DNA of 64,000 nucleotides from Pseudomonas vanderleydeniana (GTDB lineage Bacteria; Pseudomonadota; Gammaproteobacteria; Pseudomonadales; Pseudomonadaceae), in contig NZ_CP077093.1 of NCBI RefSeq assembly GCF_014268755.2, forward strand, positions 2,964,001 through 3,028,000. The letters run 5' to 3'. Positions 8,381-17,823 of the stretch are shown piece by piece; position 1 is the first letter of the stretch, and each line of letters opens with the position of its first letter. Position numbers and translations under genes: made by a program. The notes below the pieces were generated by a model, which saw only the letters and a program-made list of their open reading frames with translations, was not told where the DNA came from and did no database searches.

Positions 8381-9688
8381 TCAGAAATGCCTGAGCATCT
8401 GTGGCTTGGCGTCCAATGTTCGTCTGGCGGTGGCCACCTGCTCGGGGGTGATCTGCGACGCCGCGTTGCCCCAACTGTTTCGCACGTAGGTCAGGACTGC
8501 CGCGATGTCGGCATCGCCGAGCTTCCAATCAAATGAAGGCATCCCGGCGCCTGTCACATTGCCTGAGGTAGTTACGGCCTTGCTGCCTTTGAGGATGGCC
8601 GCGACCAGGTTCGAACCGCTTGGCGTGCGTATCCCCGGGTTATCGGCGAAACCGGTGACCATGCCGGCAATGCCTTCGCCCGCCACGTTGTGGCAGGCCA
8701 TGCAGTTTTGCTCGTAGACCTGTGCTCCACGGCGCATGACCGGTTCTGTAGTTGCCATTGCCTGCGGTTTGATGCTGTTCGAGCCGGGCACAGATTTCAG
8801 GTATTCGGCAATCGCAGCCAGGTCCTGGTCATTGAGGTGTTGCGTCGAAAACTCGATCGCTTCACCCATGGCGCCAGAGGCGATGGCCTGGTGGTTGGCA
8901 CCGGTTCGGAGATAGGTCTGGAGCTGCTCGCGGCTCCAACTGCCCAATCCACGGTAAGGGTCGGCGGTGATCTCCGGTGCGTAGGAACCCAGCAGCTCAG
9001 CGCCCTGGAGGTAGCGGCCGGTATCGCCCCCGAGGAAGTTTTTCGGGGTATGGCAGGCTGCGCAATGACCGGGGCCATCCACCAGATAACGCCCCCGGTT
9101 CCAGGCTGCGGACTGTGCAGGTTGTGTCACGAACGGCGCGTTGTCGAAGAACAGCAGGTTCCAGCCCCACAGGGCATGGCGGATGTTGTAGGGAAAGCCC
9201 AGGGTATTGTGCGATGGCGACTGTTCGACGGGCTGGAGTGTGCGCATGTAGGCCCACAAGTCGTGCATGTCGGCGTCACTGATCTTGACGTAAGCGTTGT
9301 AGGGCATGGCCGGGTAGAGCAACTGCCCGTTCTTGTGCCGGCCGTGGCGAACGGCGCGAAAGAAGTCCCGCTCGGTCCAGTTGCCAATCCCGGTCTTGAT
9401 ATCCGGCGTGATGTTGGTGGAGTAGATCACGCCAAAGGGCGTCTGCAGCCCGTAGCCGCCTGCAAAGGCCCGGCCGCCCGGTACGGTATGGCAGGCTGCA
9501 CAGTCGCCCTGTATCGACACGTAGGCCCCTCGCGCCACGGCGGCAGGGTCTGCTGCCAACGTGGCGGCGGCAGTCACCTGGTTATCGGCAACCTCGTCGG
9601 CTGCGGTGCTGCCGTTGAAGTACAGGGCGAGGCCCAGGGCCGCTGCCACGGCGCAGGCGAGTGCTGCCCGTTTCGTTGCTTTTGTCAT
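8381..9688 (-). CDS. triheme cytochrome c subunit of membrane dehydrogenase (copy 1)
   Basis: Periplasmic or membrane-bound cytochrome c (435 aa) that should pass electrons from the flavoprotein subunit to ubiquinone. An N-terminal hydrophobic segment (about 7-24) serves as signal or anchor. Three CxxCH heme sites are visible (CAACH, CAACH, CMACH), each in its own cytochrome c domain, as in gluconate 2-dehydrogenase and alcohol dehydrogenase cytochrome subunits. The ATG at 9688 sits 11 bp after the GMC gene; the frame extends upstream but without a signal sequence. It is the last gene of the gamma-alpha-cytochrome operon. Confidence 0.92.
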   Translation of the reverse strand: MTKATKRAALACAVAAALGLALYFNGSTAADEVADNQVTAAATLAADPAAVARGAYVSIQGDCAACHTVPGGRAFAGGYGLQTPFGVIYSTNITPDIKTGIGNWTERDFFRAVRHGRHKNGQLLYPAMPYNAYVKISDADMHDLWAYMRTLQPVEQSPSHNTLGFPYNIRHALWGWNLLFFDNAPFVTQPAQSAAWNRGRYLVDGPGHCAACHTPKNFLGGDTGRYLQGAELLGSYAPEITADPYRGLGSWSREQLQTYLRTGANHQAIASGAMGEAIEFSTQHLNDQDLAAIAEYLKSVPGSNSIKPQAMATTEPVMRRGAQVYEQNCMACHNVAGEGIAGMVTGFADNPGIRTPSGSNLVAAILKGSKAVTTSGNVTGAGMPSFDWKLGDADIAAVLTYVRNSWGNAASQITPEQVATARRTLDAKPQMLRHF

Positions 9689-9699
9689 GACTGTTCCTT

Positions 9700-11475
9700 T
9701 CACGCTTGAACCAGAGGGCCGGGGTTCTTGAGGTATTGCTCGAGGATGGCCTTGGCCGTCCACAGCGCCAGGGCGCCGATCGTCACAGTCGGGTTGTAGC
9801 CACCGTTGTTCGGGAATGACGAGGCACCCAGCACGAAGACGTTGTGCGCGGCCCAGCACTGCTGGTAGCGATTCAACGCGCTGGTCCTGGGGTCCGTGCC
9901 CATGACCACGCCGCCATTGGTATGAGAGGAGTCATTGGCACGAAAGGGCGTGTAGTGGTCGGCGGCGAAGTTGTAGGACTCGATATGCTGGCCGCCCAAG
10001 GCCTTGGCGATCTGCTCGCATTTGTGCCGGATGAATTCCCCCGAACGCTGGTCGTTGAGGTTGTAGTCAAAGGTCATGCGCATCAGCGGGCGACCGTAGT
10101 TGTCCTTGTAGGTGGGGTCGAGGTCGAAATACATGTCCTCATGGGCGTAGCTGGTGCCTTGGCCCTGGATCATCGCCCAGTTCTGGTAGCTGTGCTGGAA
10201 GGCCTTTTTCCAGCCGTTGCCCCAGGTCGGGGCGCCTTTGGGCAAGACTCCCGCCATGCCGATGGGCAGGCCGCTGTTGGACAACGATTGAATACCCGCG
10301 CCGCCGATGAACCCCAGGCCGCTGTGGTCGAAGTTGTCGGCGTTGAAATCATCGATCTGGATGGCCAGGCAGCCGGTATTCATGAACGGATTGAGATGTT
10401 CGTTCTCGAACCAGAGGTAGGCATAGGAGAGGGTCTGGAAACTGTAGTTGCGCCCGATGACGCCCCGGCGGGTGCGAGGGTCATAGGGTTCACCAATCTT
10501 CGAGAGCAGCATCAGGCGCACATTGTCGAGTTGGTAGGCGGCGACGATGACAATATCGGCGGGTTGTTCGCCGACCACGCCATTCTTGTCGATGAAGCTG
10601 ACCCCGGTGGCGGTCTGGCCGTCCGCTGACTTGTTGATGTGCAGGACCTCGGTTTCGGTCAGCAGCTCGAACGTTGAGTGACGCATCAAGGCTGGCACGA
10701 CGCAGGCATTAGGGCTGCTCTTGGACCAGTTGCCGCAACCGAACAGCTGGCAGTAGCCGCAGTAGGTGCAAGGGCCCATGCGCACGCCGAGTGGGTTGAC
10801 GTAGGCCTGGGAGATCGTGCCAGCGGGCACTGGGAAGGGGTGATAGCCCATTTCCGTGGTTTTCTGGGTAAAGATGTCATTCCAATGGCTGGGCACCAAC
10901 GGCGGCGTCGGGAATTCTCGGCTGCGCGAGCCTTCGAACGGGTTGCCTCCCGGCATCACCTGGCCCTGGATGACGCCGGCCTTGCCGCTGGTGCCGGCGA
11001 TCCGCTCGAAACGGTCGTAGAACGGTTCCAGCTCCTCGTAGGTCACGCCCCAGTCCTGAACCTGTAGCCCCGGCGCCAGTTGCCCCTTGCCGTAGCGCTC
11101 GAGGGTCTTGCTGTAGGGCTGGAAGTCGAAGGGATTGAACCGCCAGGAGGCCGCGGCCCAGTGGGTGCCCGCTCCGCCGACATTGTTGCCGAGGGTCAGG
11201 TTGCTCCACTCGCGCACCGGCAGGGCTTGCTGGCTAGCGTTGTTGCGCACGGTGTAGGTTTCGAGCCGGGGCGGTTGCAGGATTTCCTTGCGGGTGGCCC
11301 AGCGCAATTCATCGGTGTCTACCGCAGGTGGAAAATCGGTGGCGGTGTCGCGCCAGGCGCCACGCTCGATGGCAACCACCCTGAGCCCGGCCCGGGCCAG
11401 CTCTTCGGCGATCACCGAGCCTGACCAGCCCAGGCCGATGATGACCACGTCCGCTTTGGGTCTTGCTGTTTTCAT
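9700..11475 (-). CDS. FAD-dependent GMC dehydrogenase large subunit (copy 1)
   Basis: Catalytic flavoprotein (591 aa) of a three-subunit membrane dehydrogenase of the gluconate 2-dehydrogenase/FAD-glucose dehydrogenase type. The N-terminal FAD motif GLGWSG is at residues 14-19. A cysteine cluster (CTYCGYCQLFGC) in mid-protein resembles the Fe-S-binding region of FAD-dependent sugar dehydrogenases. The C-terminal block GASSFPNNGGYNPT is typical of this branch. There is no signal peptide, so export would rely on hitch-hiking with the Tat-targeted small subunit. The substrate is not readable; a sugar, polyol or aldonate is likely from the neighbours. Confidence 0.9.
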   Translation of the reverse strand: MKTARPKADVVIIGLGWSGSVIAEELARAGLRVVAIERGAWRDTATDFPPAVDTDELRWATRKEILQPPRLETYTVRNNASQQALPVREWSNLTLGNNVGGAGTHWAAASWRFNPFDFQPYSKTLERYGKGQLAPGLQVQDWGVTYEELEPFYDRFERIAGTSGKAGVIQGQVMPGGNPFEGSRSREFPTPPLVPSHWNDIFTQKTTEMGYHPFPVPAGTISQAYVNPLGVRMGPCTYCGYCQLFGCGNWSKSSPNACVVPALMRHSTFELLTETEVLHINKSADGQTATGVSFIDKNGVVGEQPADIVIVAAYQLDNVRLMLLSKIGEPYDPRTRRGVIGRNYSFQTLSYAYLWFENEHLNPFMNTGCLAIQIDDFNADNFDHSGLGFIGGAGIQSLSNSGLPIGMAGVLPKGAPTWGNGWKKAFQHSYQNWAMIQGQGTSYAHEDMYFDLDPTYKDNYGRPLMRMTFDYNLNDQRSGEFIRHKCEQIAKALGGQHIESYNFAADHYTPFRANDSSHTNGGVVMGTDPRTSALNRYQQCWAAHNVFVLGASSFPNNGGYNPTVTIGALALWTAKAILEQYLKNPGPLVQA

Positions 11476-11566
11476 GAGTCTTCCTTGGTGCGCGCGCAGC
11501 CGGGAGCCGGCAGATGCCATGGCCGCCTCGCGTGAGTTAGGTTGTTCAATCAGCGTATGGGAGCGT

Positions 11567-12283
11567 TCAGCCGACCTTGTCGAGCAGGCTCACGGGCTCA
11601 AGGTTCAACGCCATGCCCTTCCTGTGGATGTAGGGGCGATAGTCGTAGCGGGCACCGGGGAAACCGACCAGCTTCCAGCCCACCATATCGCGGTTGCCGC
11701 CATACATCGGGTCTGCCAGGTAGCCTTCGCGCACGTTCTGCAGCAGCAATGCGAAGAAGTCGCTGTCGAGGGTCGATGGAAGGTCGCCACTCCCGGCTTC
11801 CATGGCGCGCAGCAGGTCATCCTGCTGGGTGGGCATCAGGTCGCTGAAGGCACAGGCGTAGTGTTTTTGGCAGTGTTCACCTAGGTGCGCAAGACCTTCA
11901 CGGTAGCGCTGCGCAGGTGTCTGCCTGAACTGCGGCCCCTGTTCGGGCGTACCCTTGCTGCAAGGGCCTAGGCGGTAGGTACTGGATGCCTGGCCATAGG
12001 GGCCGGCCAACTGTCGGTCGAGAAACACCACGCAGCCTGCCTGGCTGGCGCCCATGCCCAGCTCATCCTCGGGAATCAATCTGTCGAAGAGGGCGGCCAC
12101 CTCCCTGGCTTCGGCGGGGGTAAGGTACTCCAGGTCGCCCTGCGAAGGTGGCCTGGGCAAGGCTTCGGCCTGGGTGCCGATGGGAAAGTGAGTATCGGTC
12201 CGAATCACGCCGGCGCTGGCGCTGCCGATGACACCGGCGGCGCTGAGTTGAACAAGCGATATCAAGGCTTCACGTCTGTTCAT
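11567..12283 (-). CDS. Tat-exported small subunit of membrane dehydrogenase (copy 1)
   Basis: Gluconate 2-dehydrogenase subunit 3 family protein (238 aa). A twin-arginine leader (MNRREALISLVQLSAAGVIG) directs the folded protein, probably with the flavoprotein, to the periplasm. The conserved C-terminal block GYLADPMYGGNRDMVGWKLV is almost identical to the paralogue at 21219. Three ATGs lie close together; the one at 12283 is best placed, 9 nt after an AAGG ribosome-binding site. It is the first gene of the minus-strand operon and is divergent from a LacI gene. Confidence 0.9.
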   Translation of the reverse strand: MNRREALISLVQLSAAGVIGSASAGVIRTDTHFPIGTQAEALPRPPSQGDLEYLTPAEAREVAALFDRLIPEDELGMGASQAGCVVFLDRQLAGPYGQASSTYRLGPCSKGTPEQGPQFRQTPAQRYREGLAHLGEHCQKHYACAFSDLMPTQQDDLLRAMEAGSGDLPSTLDSDFFALLLQNVREGYLADPMYGGNRDMVGWKLVGFPGARYDYRPYIHRKGMALNLEPVSLLDKVG

Positions 12284-12489
12284 GTCCATCATCCTTAGGA
12301 CGTATGTCTTTCGGACACGGTGCTGTACACCGCGTCGGAGCGACGCTTGCGTTATTGTTATTTGCTCAGGACCAGCTCCCCGCCGAATACGCGGCATCGG
12401 GGTGTGACGGCCTGTGCGAAACCTGGCCGAAAGTTGCAGGGGGCCTGGCGGGGCGAGTCTAGGGGGGCGGTCGAACATCACGCCACGAG

Positions 12490-12515
12490 AATTTTGACGG
12501 GTTTCCTTCAAAATT
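12490..12515. promoter_or_regulatory. inverted repeat between divergent dehydrogenase and LacI genes
   Basis: AATTTTGA (12490-12497) and TCAAAATT (12508-12515) form perfect 8-bp arms with a 10-bp spacer, in the 289-bp gap between the small subunit gene and the LacI gene. The gap holds no gene. It may be an operator for either direction, but it does not resemble the AATGGTA-type operator further right. Confidence 0.4.
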
Positions 12516-12572
12516 TTTGCAGGCTACTCTTGCCCGACTTCAGCATTGGCGCATTCACGGGGTAGGGCGGGT

Positions 12573-13613
12573 ATGGCTTCAGACGGAAAGGAACAGGTTC
12601 GAGCGACAGTCACCTTGAGTGACGTGGCGCGACTGGCCGGCGTTGCCCCCATGACGGTTTCACGCTATCTCAACCAGCCCGAGGCCGTGCGTGAGCCCAC
12701 TCGCCTCAAGGTGCGCCGGGCGATCGAACAGACCGGCTATGTGCACAACCGACTGGCCGGTGCCCTGCGATCCAACCGTACTCGGTTGGTGGCGGTGGTA
12801 TTGCCGATGGTGACCAACCCGATTTTTTCCGACACCTTCCAGGCCATCAATGACCGCCTGGCCAAGGCCGGCTACCAGGTCCTGCTGGGGGTGTCGGGCT
12901 ACCAGAGCGAGCAGGAGCAGGAGTTGCTGGAGGTCATCCTCAGCCGTCGTCCGGATGGCATCATCCTGACCGGGACGATGCATACGAACACCAGCCGTAA
13001 TCGCCTTCGTACCGCGGGCGTACCGGTGGTGGAAACCTGGGACCTGTCCGCTGAGCCGATCGACATGCTGGTTGGATTTTCCCACGAGCAGGCGGGGCGC
13101 GATGTCGCGCGTTTACTCGCCGGCCAGGGGTATCGGCAGTTTGCCCTGTTCGCCGTTGATGACCCGCGGGGCATGCGACGTGCCAACAGTTTCATCCAGA
13201 CCCTGGCGGAGCAGGGCATCGACAACGTGCATCGGAAAACCTGGCAGGGGTTGCCGACCCTGGAGCAGGGACGCCAAGGGTTGAGCCAACTCCTCCAGGA
13301 GCAGGGGCTCGATTCACGGGAGCCCTGCGTGGTGGTGTGTACCTCCGATACGATCGCCCACGGTGTGCTGACCGAAGCGGCCGCTCGCGGCATTGCCGTG
13401 CCTGGGCAATTGGCGGTCATGGGGTTTGGTGACATGGCCTTCGCCGCCCATACCTTCCCTGCGCTGTCGACGGTCAGGATCGATGGTGCCGCCCTGGGCG
13501 ATACGGCCGCCAGGCTGCTGCTGGAGCGCCTGCAAGGTGAACATCAAGCGTCGACGGTCGTGGATATCGGCTTCAGCCTCATACAGCGTGCCAGCACCGG
13601 GCCGGCCGTCTAG
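12573..13613 (+). CDS. LacI family regulator (GntR-like)
   Basis: LacI-type repressor (346 aa). The N-terminal helix-turn-helix (about 12-35, TLSDVARLAGVAPMTVSRYL) and hinge are followed by a periplasmic-binding-protein-like effector domain (from about 65, TRLVAVVLPMVTNPIFSDTF). The sequence resembles gluconate regulators of the LacI family. The ATG at 12573 is chosen; a TTG upstream would only add nine residues. It lies between the first dehydrogenase operon and the dehydratase gene, with two likely operators just downstream of its own stop. Confidence 0.88.
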   Translation: MASDGKEQVRATVTLSDVARLAGVAPMTVSRYLNQPEAVREPTRLKVRRAIEQTGYVHNRLAGALRSNRTRLVAVVLPMVTNPIFSDTFQAINDRLAKAGYQVLLGVSGYQSEQEQELLEVILSRRPDGIILTGTMHTNTSRNRLRTAGVPVVETWDLSAEPIDMLVGFSHEQAGRDVARLLAGQGYRQFALFAVDDPRGMRRANSFIQTLAEQGIDNVHRKTWQGLPTLEQGRQGLSQLLQEQGLDSREPCVVVCTSDTIAHGVLTEAAARGIAVPGQLAVMGFGDMAFAAHTFPALSTVRIDGAALGDTAARLLLERLQGEHQASTVVDIGFSLIQRASTGPAV

Positions 13614-13641
13614 GTCGGTCTTTTCCGCGATGATCGCCCGT

Positions 13642-13659
13642 CTAGGTAGCGTTATCATT
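13642..13659. promoter_or_regulatory. secondary LacI-type operator (degenerate)
   Basis: Read on the minus strand this is AATGATAACGCTACCTAG, which matches the stronger operator at 13731 in 13 of 18 positions, including the central TAACG and the following TACC. The two centres are 89 bp apart, compatible with repression by looping. Confidence 0.5.
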
Positions 13660-13730
13660 TTTGCGGGCTGTCAATATTTTTCTTGATTTATCTTGTTCTG
13701 ATTCGATCGATGCGCTAGGTTTTTATTAGA

Positions 13731-13748
13731 AATGGTAACGATACCATT
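13731..13748. promoter_or_regulatory. primary LacI-type operator
   Basis: AATGGTAACGATACCATT has 7-bp perfect arms around a central CG-containing core, the classic LacI/GntR operator form. It lies 27 bp before the dehydratase start codon, so it would overlap the promoter or early transcript. The LacI gene at 12573 is the obvious candidate to bind it. Confidence 0.78.
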
Positions 13749-13775
13749 TGCGCGAACGGATTCAGGATAAGAACA

Positions 13776-14978
13776 ATGTCAAAGATCACCTGTGTTAGAA
13801 CCCTGCGCCTGCCCGAACGACCGAAGCTGATTTGGTTGGAGCTTGAAACCGATGAGGGCTTGATCGGCTTGGGGGAAACCTTTCGAGGGGCCGCCACCGT
13901 TGAAGCGGCCGTGCATGAATTGATCGCCCCTGGGCTGCTAGGCCGGGACTCACGCGGCATCGAGGCGATTTCCTTGGAACTCACCACGCCCTATGTCGGT
14001 TATCACAGCGCCAGTGCCGAAATACGGGCCGCCAGTGCCGTGGACATTGCGTTGTGGGATCTCAAGGGGCAGCGCCATGGTATTCCCATTCATGAGGCGT
14101 TGGGCGGTGCTTGCCGGGAGCGGATCCGGGTCTACAACACCTGCGCGGGTTATGAATTCAATACCCAGCAGGGGGCTCGTCGGCAAATCACGACGGCGGA
14201 TCGTGCCCAGGGCCCCTATGACGACCAGCTGGCGTTCAGTCGTGACGCGGGCGCCTTGGCGGTCAGCCTGGTGGAGGAGGGGTACACGGCCATGAAGATC
14301 TGGCCATTCGATCAGTTTGCCCGCCAGCACGGCGCCAACAGCATCAGCCTGGATGATGTGCGCAAGGGCTGTGAGGCGTTCCGCCAGATCCGTCAGGCCG
14401 TGGGCGATCGCATTGAGATCATGTGCGAGTTGCACAGCCTGTGGGACAGCACGGCGGCGTTGCGCATCTGCCAGGCGCTGGAAGCCTACGACGTCTACTG
14501 GGTGGAAGATCCGCTGTGCAAGATGGACGATGCCCAGGCGCTGGCGGACCTGCGTCATCGTACCCGTGTCCCGATCTGCGCGAGCGAAACGCTGGGCGGC
14601 AGTACGGCCTACCGGGATCTTTTGGCGGCGGGCAGCCTCGATTACCTGATGCTGGATTTGGTGTGGTGTGGCGGCTTTACCGAAGCGCGCAAGATTGCCG
14701 CGCTCGCGCAGGCCTACAACAAGCCCTTGGCACCTCATGACTGTACCGGTCCGGTGGCGCTGTTCGCCGGGCTGCAGTTGGGGCTGCATGCACCCACGGC
14801 CGTGTTGCAGGAAGTTGTCCGGGCCTCCCTGTCGACTTGGTACGGGGAACTGGTGACCCATCTTCCGCAGATCGACGGCGGCTTTGCCTTGGCACCAAGC
14901 CTGCCCGGATTGGGCACGGCCTTGCGACCTGAGGTCAGGACGCGGGCGGACGCGATCATTCGCGAAACGCGCTGCTGA
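13776..14978 (+). CDS. mandelate racemase/muconate lactonizing enzyme family dehydratase
   Basis: Enolase-superfamily enzyme (400 aa) expected to bind Mg2+ and abstract a proton next to a carboxylate, most likely as a sugar-acid dehydratase. Metal ligands fit E218 (CELHS), E244 (VEDPL) and E271 (SETLGG). K174 (AMKIWPF), H220 and H321 (APHDCTG) are plausible acid/base residues. The capping domain is N-terminal. It starts 27 bp after a LacI operator and leads a plus-strand set with a sugar-acid type MFS transporter and a periplasmic lactonase-like protein. The exact sugar acid cannot be read from sequence. Confidence 0.85.
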   Translation: MSKITCVRTLRLPERPKLIWLELETDEGLIGLGETFRGAATVEAAVHELIAPGLLGRDSRGIEAISLELTTPYVGYHSASAEIRAASAVDIALWDLKGQRHGIPIHEALGGACRERIRVYNTCAGYEFNTQQGARRQITTADRAQGPYDDQLAFSRDAGALAVSLVEEGYTAMKIWPFDQFARQHGANSISLDDVRKGCEAFRQIRQAVGDRIEIMCELHSLWDSTAALRICQALEAYDVYWVEDPLCKMDDAQALADLRHRTRVPICASETLGGSTAYRDLLAAGSLDYLMLDLVWCGGFTEARKIAALAQAYNKPLAPHDCTGPVALFAGLQLGLHAPTAVLQEVVRASLSTWYGELVTHLPQIDGGFALAPSLPGLGTALRPEVRTRADAIIRETRC

Positions 14979-15037
14979 GTGATGCCTGTGGGGCAGCCGC
15001 CGGTTGCCCACCTCTGCAATCTGCCCTTGAGAAAACA

Positions 15038-16426
15038 ATGAAAAGAATAGTTTCTCTACGCCGCTTCCTGGCCGAACACCGGCGCTATGAAGTGATTGTC
15101 CTGCTGTTCGTGATGATGATCATCAACCAGGGTGACCGGGCCACGCTGTCCATCGCCGGTGCCAGTCTCTCCGATGAAATGGGGCTGGGGCATGCCCAGA
15201 TGGGTTGGTTGTTCTCGGCGTTTGCCTGGGCCTACATGCTCCTGCAACTGCCTGGCGGCCTGGCCATCGACCGTTTCGGCAGCATCCGGGTTCTGGGGCT
15301 GGCGATCGTGGCCTGGTCGGTGTTCACCGGCCTGATCGGCACGGTGGCGATGATGCCGGTAGGTTTCGCGTTCGTGGCGGTCTTTGCCCTGCGTTTTCTG
15401 GTGGGGGCTGCCGAGGCGCCGTGCTTTCCGGCCAACAGCAAGATCGTGTCGATGTGGTTTCCGACTGCCGAGCGTGGCACCGCGACCGCCATCTTCAATT
15501 CCTCCCAGTACTTTGCTGCCGTGGTGTTCACCCCGCTGTTGGCGTGGGTGTCCACCCGATGGGGATGGCCGTGGGTGTTTTATGTGATGGGAGTGGCAGG
15601 CGTCGCCATGGGCGTGGTCTTCATCCTGCGCATCAAGGCCCCGGTCGAACATGCCGGGCTGGGAGCGGTCGAGCTCGAGACACTGCGCCAGGGGGGCGCC
15701 GGCTTGCGCGAGCATGCGAGCAATCGCCCGCCCGCGCAGGGCTGGCAACAGACCTGGAGGCGTGCCCGTGGCCTGTTGAGGCAGCGTATGTTCCTGGGGA
15801 TCTACCTGGCGCAGTTCTGCATCAGCACCCTGACGTTCTTCTTCCTGACGTGGTTCCCGGTCTACCTGGTGCAGCAACGTGGGCTTTCGTTGCTGGACGC
15901 CGGCTTGCTGGCGGTCGTCCCCGCGATCTTCGGCTTCGTTGGCGGCATCAGTGGCGGCATGATTTCCGACTGGATGCTGCGCAAGGGGGTATCCCTGACC
16001 CGGGCCCGCAAGCTGCCGATCTTTATTGGCATGACCCTGTCGATGAGCATGATCCTGTGCAACTACGTCGAGACCGAATTGATGGTGGTGCTGTTCATGG
16101 CCCTGGCCTTCTTCGGCAAGGGCGTGGGCGCACTGGGCTGGGCCATCATTGCCGATGTCTCGCCCAAGGACAGCTTCGGGATGAATGGCGCGATCTTCAA
16201 CACCTTCGGCAGCCTCGCTGGCGTCGTCACACCGGTGGTGATCGGCTACATGGTGCAGTCGATGCACTCCTTCAACGGTGCCCTGATCTACGTCGCGCTG
16301 AATGCCGCCGGGGCTTTTGTGAGCTACCTGCTCATCGTCGGCCCGCTGCAACGCCCGGACGATGCCGCGAGGCCACACGAGGGCCGCCCACCTGAATCAC
16401 CGCTGAACCCCGCAACTGCACGTTGA
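15038..16426 (+). CDS. MFS transporter, anion:cation symporter (sugar-acid) type
   Basis: Twelve-helix major facilitator (462 aa) resembling the ACS subfamily that includes glucarate, galactonate and phthalate permeases. Family marks are NQGDRATLSIAG in helix 1, the loop DRFGS after helix 2, and RFLVGAAEAPCFPANSKIV followed by WFPTAERG. It lies 59 bp after the dehydratase gene and is very likely co-transcribed. Import of the acid that the dehydratase uses is inferred from this pairing. Confidence 0.87.
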   Translation: MKRIVSLRRFLAEHRRYEVIVLLFVMMIINQGDRATLSIAGASLSDEMGLGHAQMGWLFSAFAWAYMLLQLPGGLAIDRFGSIRVLGLAIVAWSVFTGLIGTVAMMPVGFAFVAVFALRFLVGAAEAPCFPANSKIVSMWFPTAERGTATAIFNSSQYFAAVVFTPLLAWVSTRWGWPWVFYVMGVAGVAMGVVFILRIKAPVEHAGLGAVELETLRQGGAGLREHASNRPPAQGWQQTWRRARGLLRQRMFLGIYLAQFCISTLTFFFLTWFPVYLVQQRGLSLLDAGLLAVVPAIFGFVGGISGGMISDWMLRKGVSLTRARKLPIFIGMTLSMSMILCNYVETELMVVLFMALAFFGKGVGALGWAIIADVSPKDSFGMNGAIFNTFGSLAGVVTPVVIGYMVQSMHSFNGALIYVALNAAGAFVSYLLIVGPLQRPDDAARPHEGRPPESPLNPATAR

Positions 16427-16464
16427 TATCGGCTTTGGCCATAAAACTGAAAAGGACAACAGTA

Positions 16465-17652
16465 ATGAACGCATCGGGACATTTGATTCGCGCCCTCAGC
16501 ATTGCCGTCTGCGCGGCCGGACTCGCTTGTGCCTCCCTGGCGCAGGCCGGCAACGTTCCGGCCAGCGGGCAGCCCTTGACCGAGGTCGCTCGTCTGGACT
16601 GGCTGTGTAATGCCGTGGCGCTCACATCTGACGGTCGGCTGTTCGTGGGCTTGCCGCGTTGGCCGGGTTTCGAGAAAACACCGTCCATTGCCGAGGTATT
16701 ACCCGACGGTAGTCTGAAACCTTTTCCCGGTGGGCAGTGGAATGACTGGGCCCCGGGCAAGCCCAGTGCCGCGGCATTGGTCAAGATCAACACCATCCAC
16801 ATCTTCGATGACGATACGCTTTGGGCGATCGACCAGGGCGAGGACGCGGGCCCCAAGGGGATCAACCCGGGACAGAAAATCCTTCAGTTCGACACCCGTA
16901 CGGGCAAGCTGCTGCGCAGTATCAGCCTGCCGGCCAGCGTGCTGCCGGCAGGCGCCAACCTCAACGACCTGCGCCTGGACAGTGAGCATGCCTATGTGAC
17001 CGACTCCGGCCTGGGCGCGATCATCGTGGTCAACCTGCGCACGGGGGAGTCGGTCCGGCGCCTTGCGGGACACCCTTCGACCCAGATGAGTCCCGAACGG
17101 CGACCGATTGGTGAGAACGGCCAGGTGCTGTTGCTGGCCGATGGCAGCGACCATCAGGTGCATTCCGATCCTATCGAAATCAGCCCGGATGGCCAGTGGC
17201 TCTATTACCAGCCCCTGAGCGGGCCGCTGTGGCGGGTGCCGACCCAGGCGCTGCGTGATCCTCGAGTCAGTGAGGAGGCATTGGCCCGGCAGGTGGAGTT
17301 CGTGTACGACACCAGCCCGCTGACGGGAACCGCCATGGACAGTGACGGCAACGTCTACCTGGGTGAGTACGATAAACCCAGGGTGACGGTCTACTCGCCG
17401 GACGGCACGTTGCGGGTGGTCACCGAGGATCCCCGCCTGTGGAACCCGGATGCCATGATCATTTCCGACCAGCGCGAGCTCTACATCCCCGTGCCACAGA
17501 GTGCCCGCATGGCCTCGAACCGTGGCCCCGGCGGCAAGGATGCTATCGAGATGCCGTTCAAGATCTACAAGGTGCAACTGCCCAAGGGCCTGGGCACCCG
17601 CGAGAAAGTCCCGGCAGTCGTGGGCAAACCGTTGACGACTGCCGTCCGGTAG
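16465..17652 (+). CDS. secreted major royal jelly protein (MRJP)/SMP30-like protein
   Basis: Periplasmic six-bladed beta-propeller protein (395 aa) resembling the MRJP/yellow family, related in fold to SMP30 gluconolactonases. A signal peptide covers about residues 1-26 (ALSIAVCAAGLACASLAQAG). Blade motifs include LNDLRLDSEHAYVTDSG and MDSDGNVYLGEYDKP. The frame is open from 16423, but the ATG at 16465 precedes the signal sequence. In this context it may hydrolyse a lactone made by the periplasmic dehydrogenases; that is inference, since many MRJP proteins have no proven activity. Confidence 0.82.
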   Translation: MNASGHLIRALSIAVCAAGLACASLAQAGNVPASGQPLTEVARLDWLCNAVALTSDGRLFVGLPRWPGFEKTPSIAEVLPDGSLKPFPGGQWNDWAPGKPSAAALVKINTIHIFDDDTLWAIDQGEDAGPKGINPGQKILQFDTRTGKLLRSISLPASVLPAGANLNDLRLDSEHAYVTDSGLGAIIVVNLRTGESVRRLAGHPSTQMSPERRPIGENGQVLLLADGSDHQVHSDPIEISPDGQWLYYQPLSGPLWRVPTQALRDPRVSEEALARQVEFVYDTSPLTGTAMDSDGNVYLGEYDKPRVTVYSPDGTLRVVTEDPRLWNPDAMIISDQRELYIPVPQSARMASNRGPGGKDAIEMPFKIYKVQLPKGLGTREKVPAVVGKPLTTAVR

Positions 17653-17823
17653 CCGCCGGCTTCAGGTGCTCACCTGCACCGGATCCCTTTCTGAACCAAA
17701 CCCCTGCGCCTGCGAACGCTACGGCGATTCGCGGATCGCGCTCGGCTGCGCGCAAACCGCCAGCGAACGATTCAACCCGGCCTGTGCAACAGCGCGCAGG
17801 TCGTCAACCCAGGAGATGTACCG

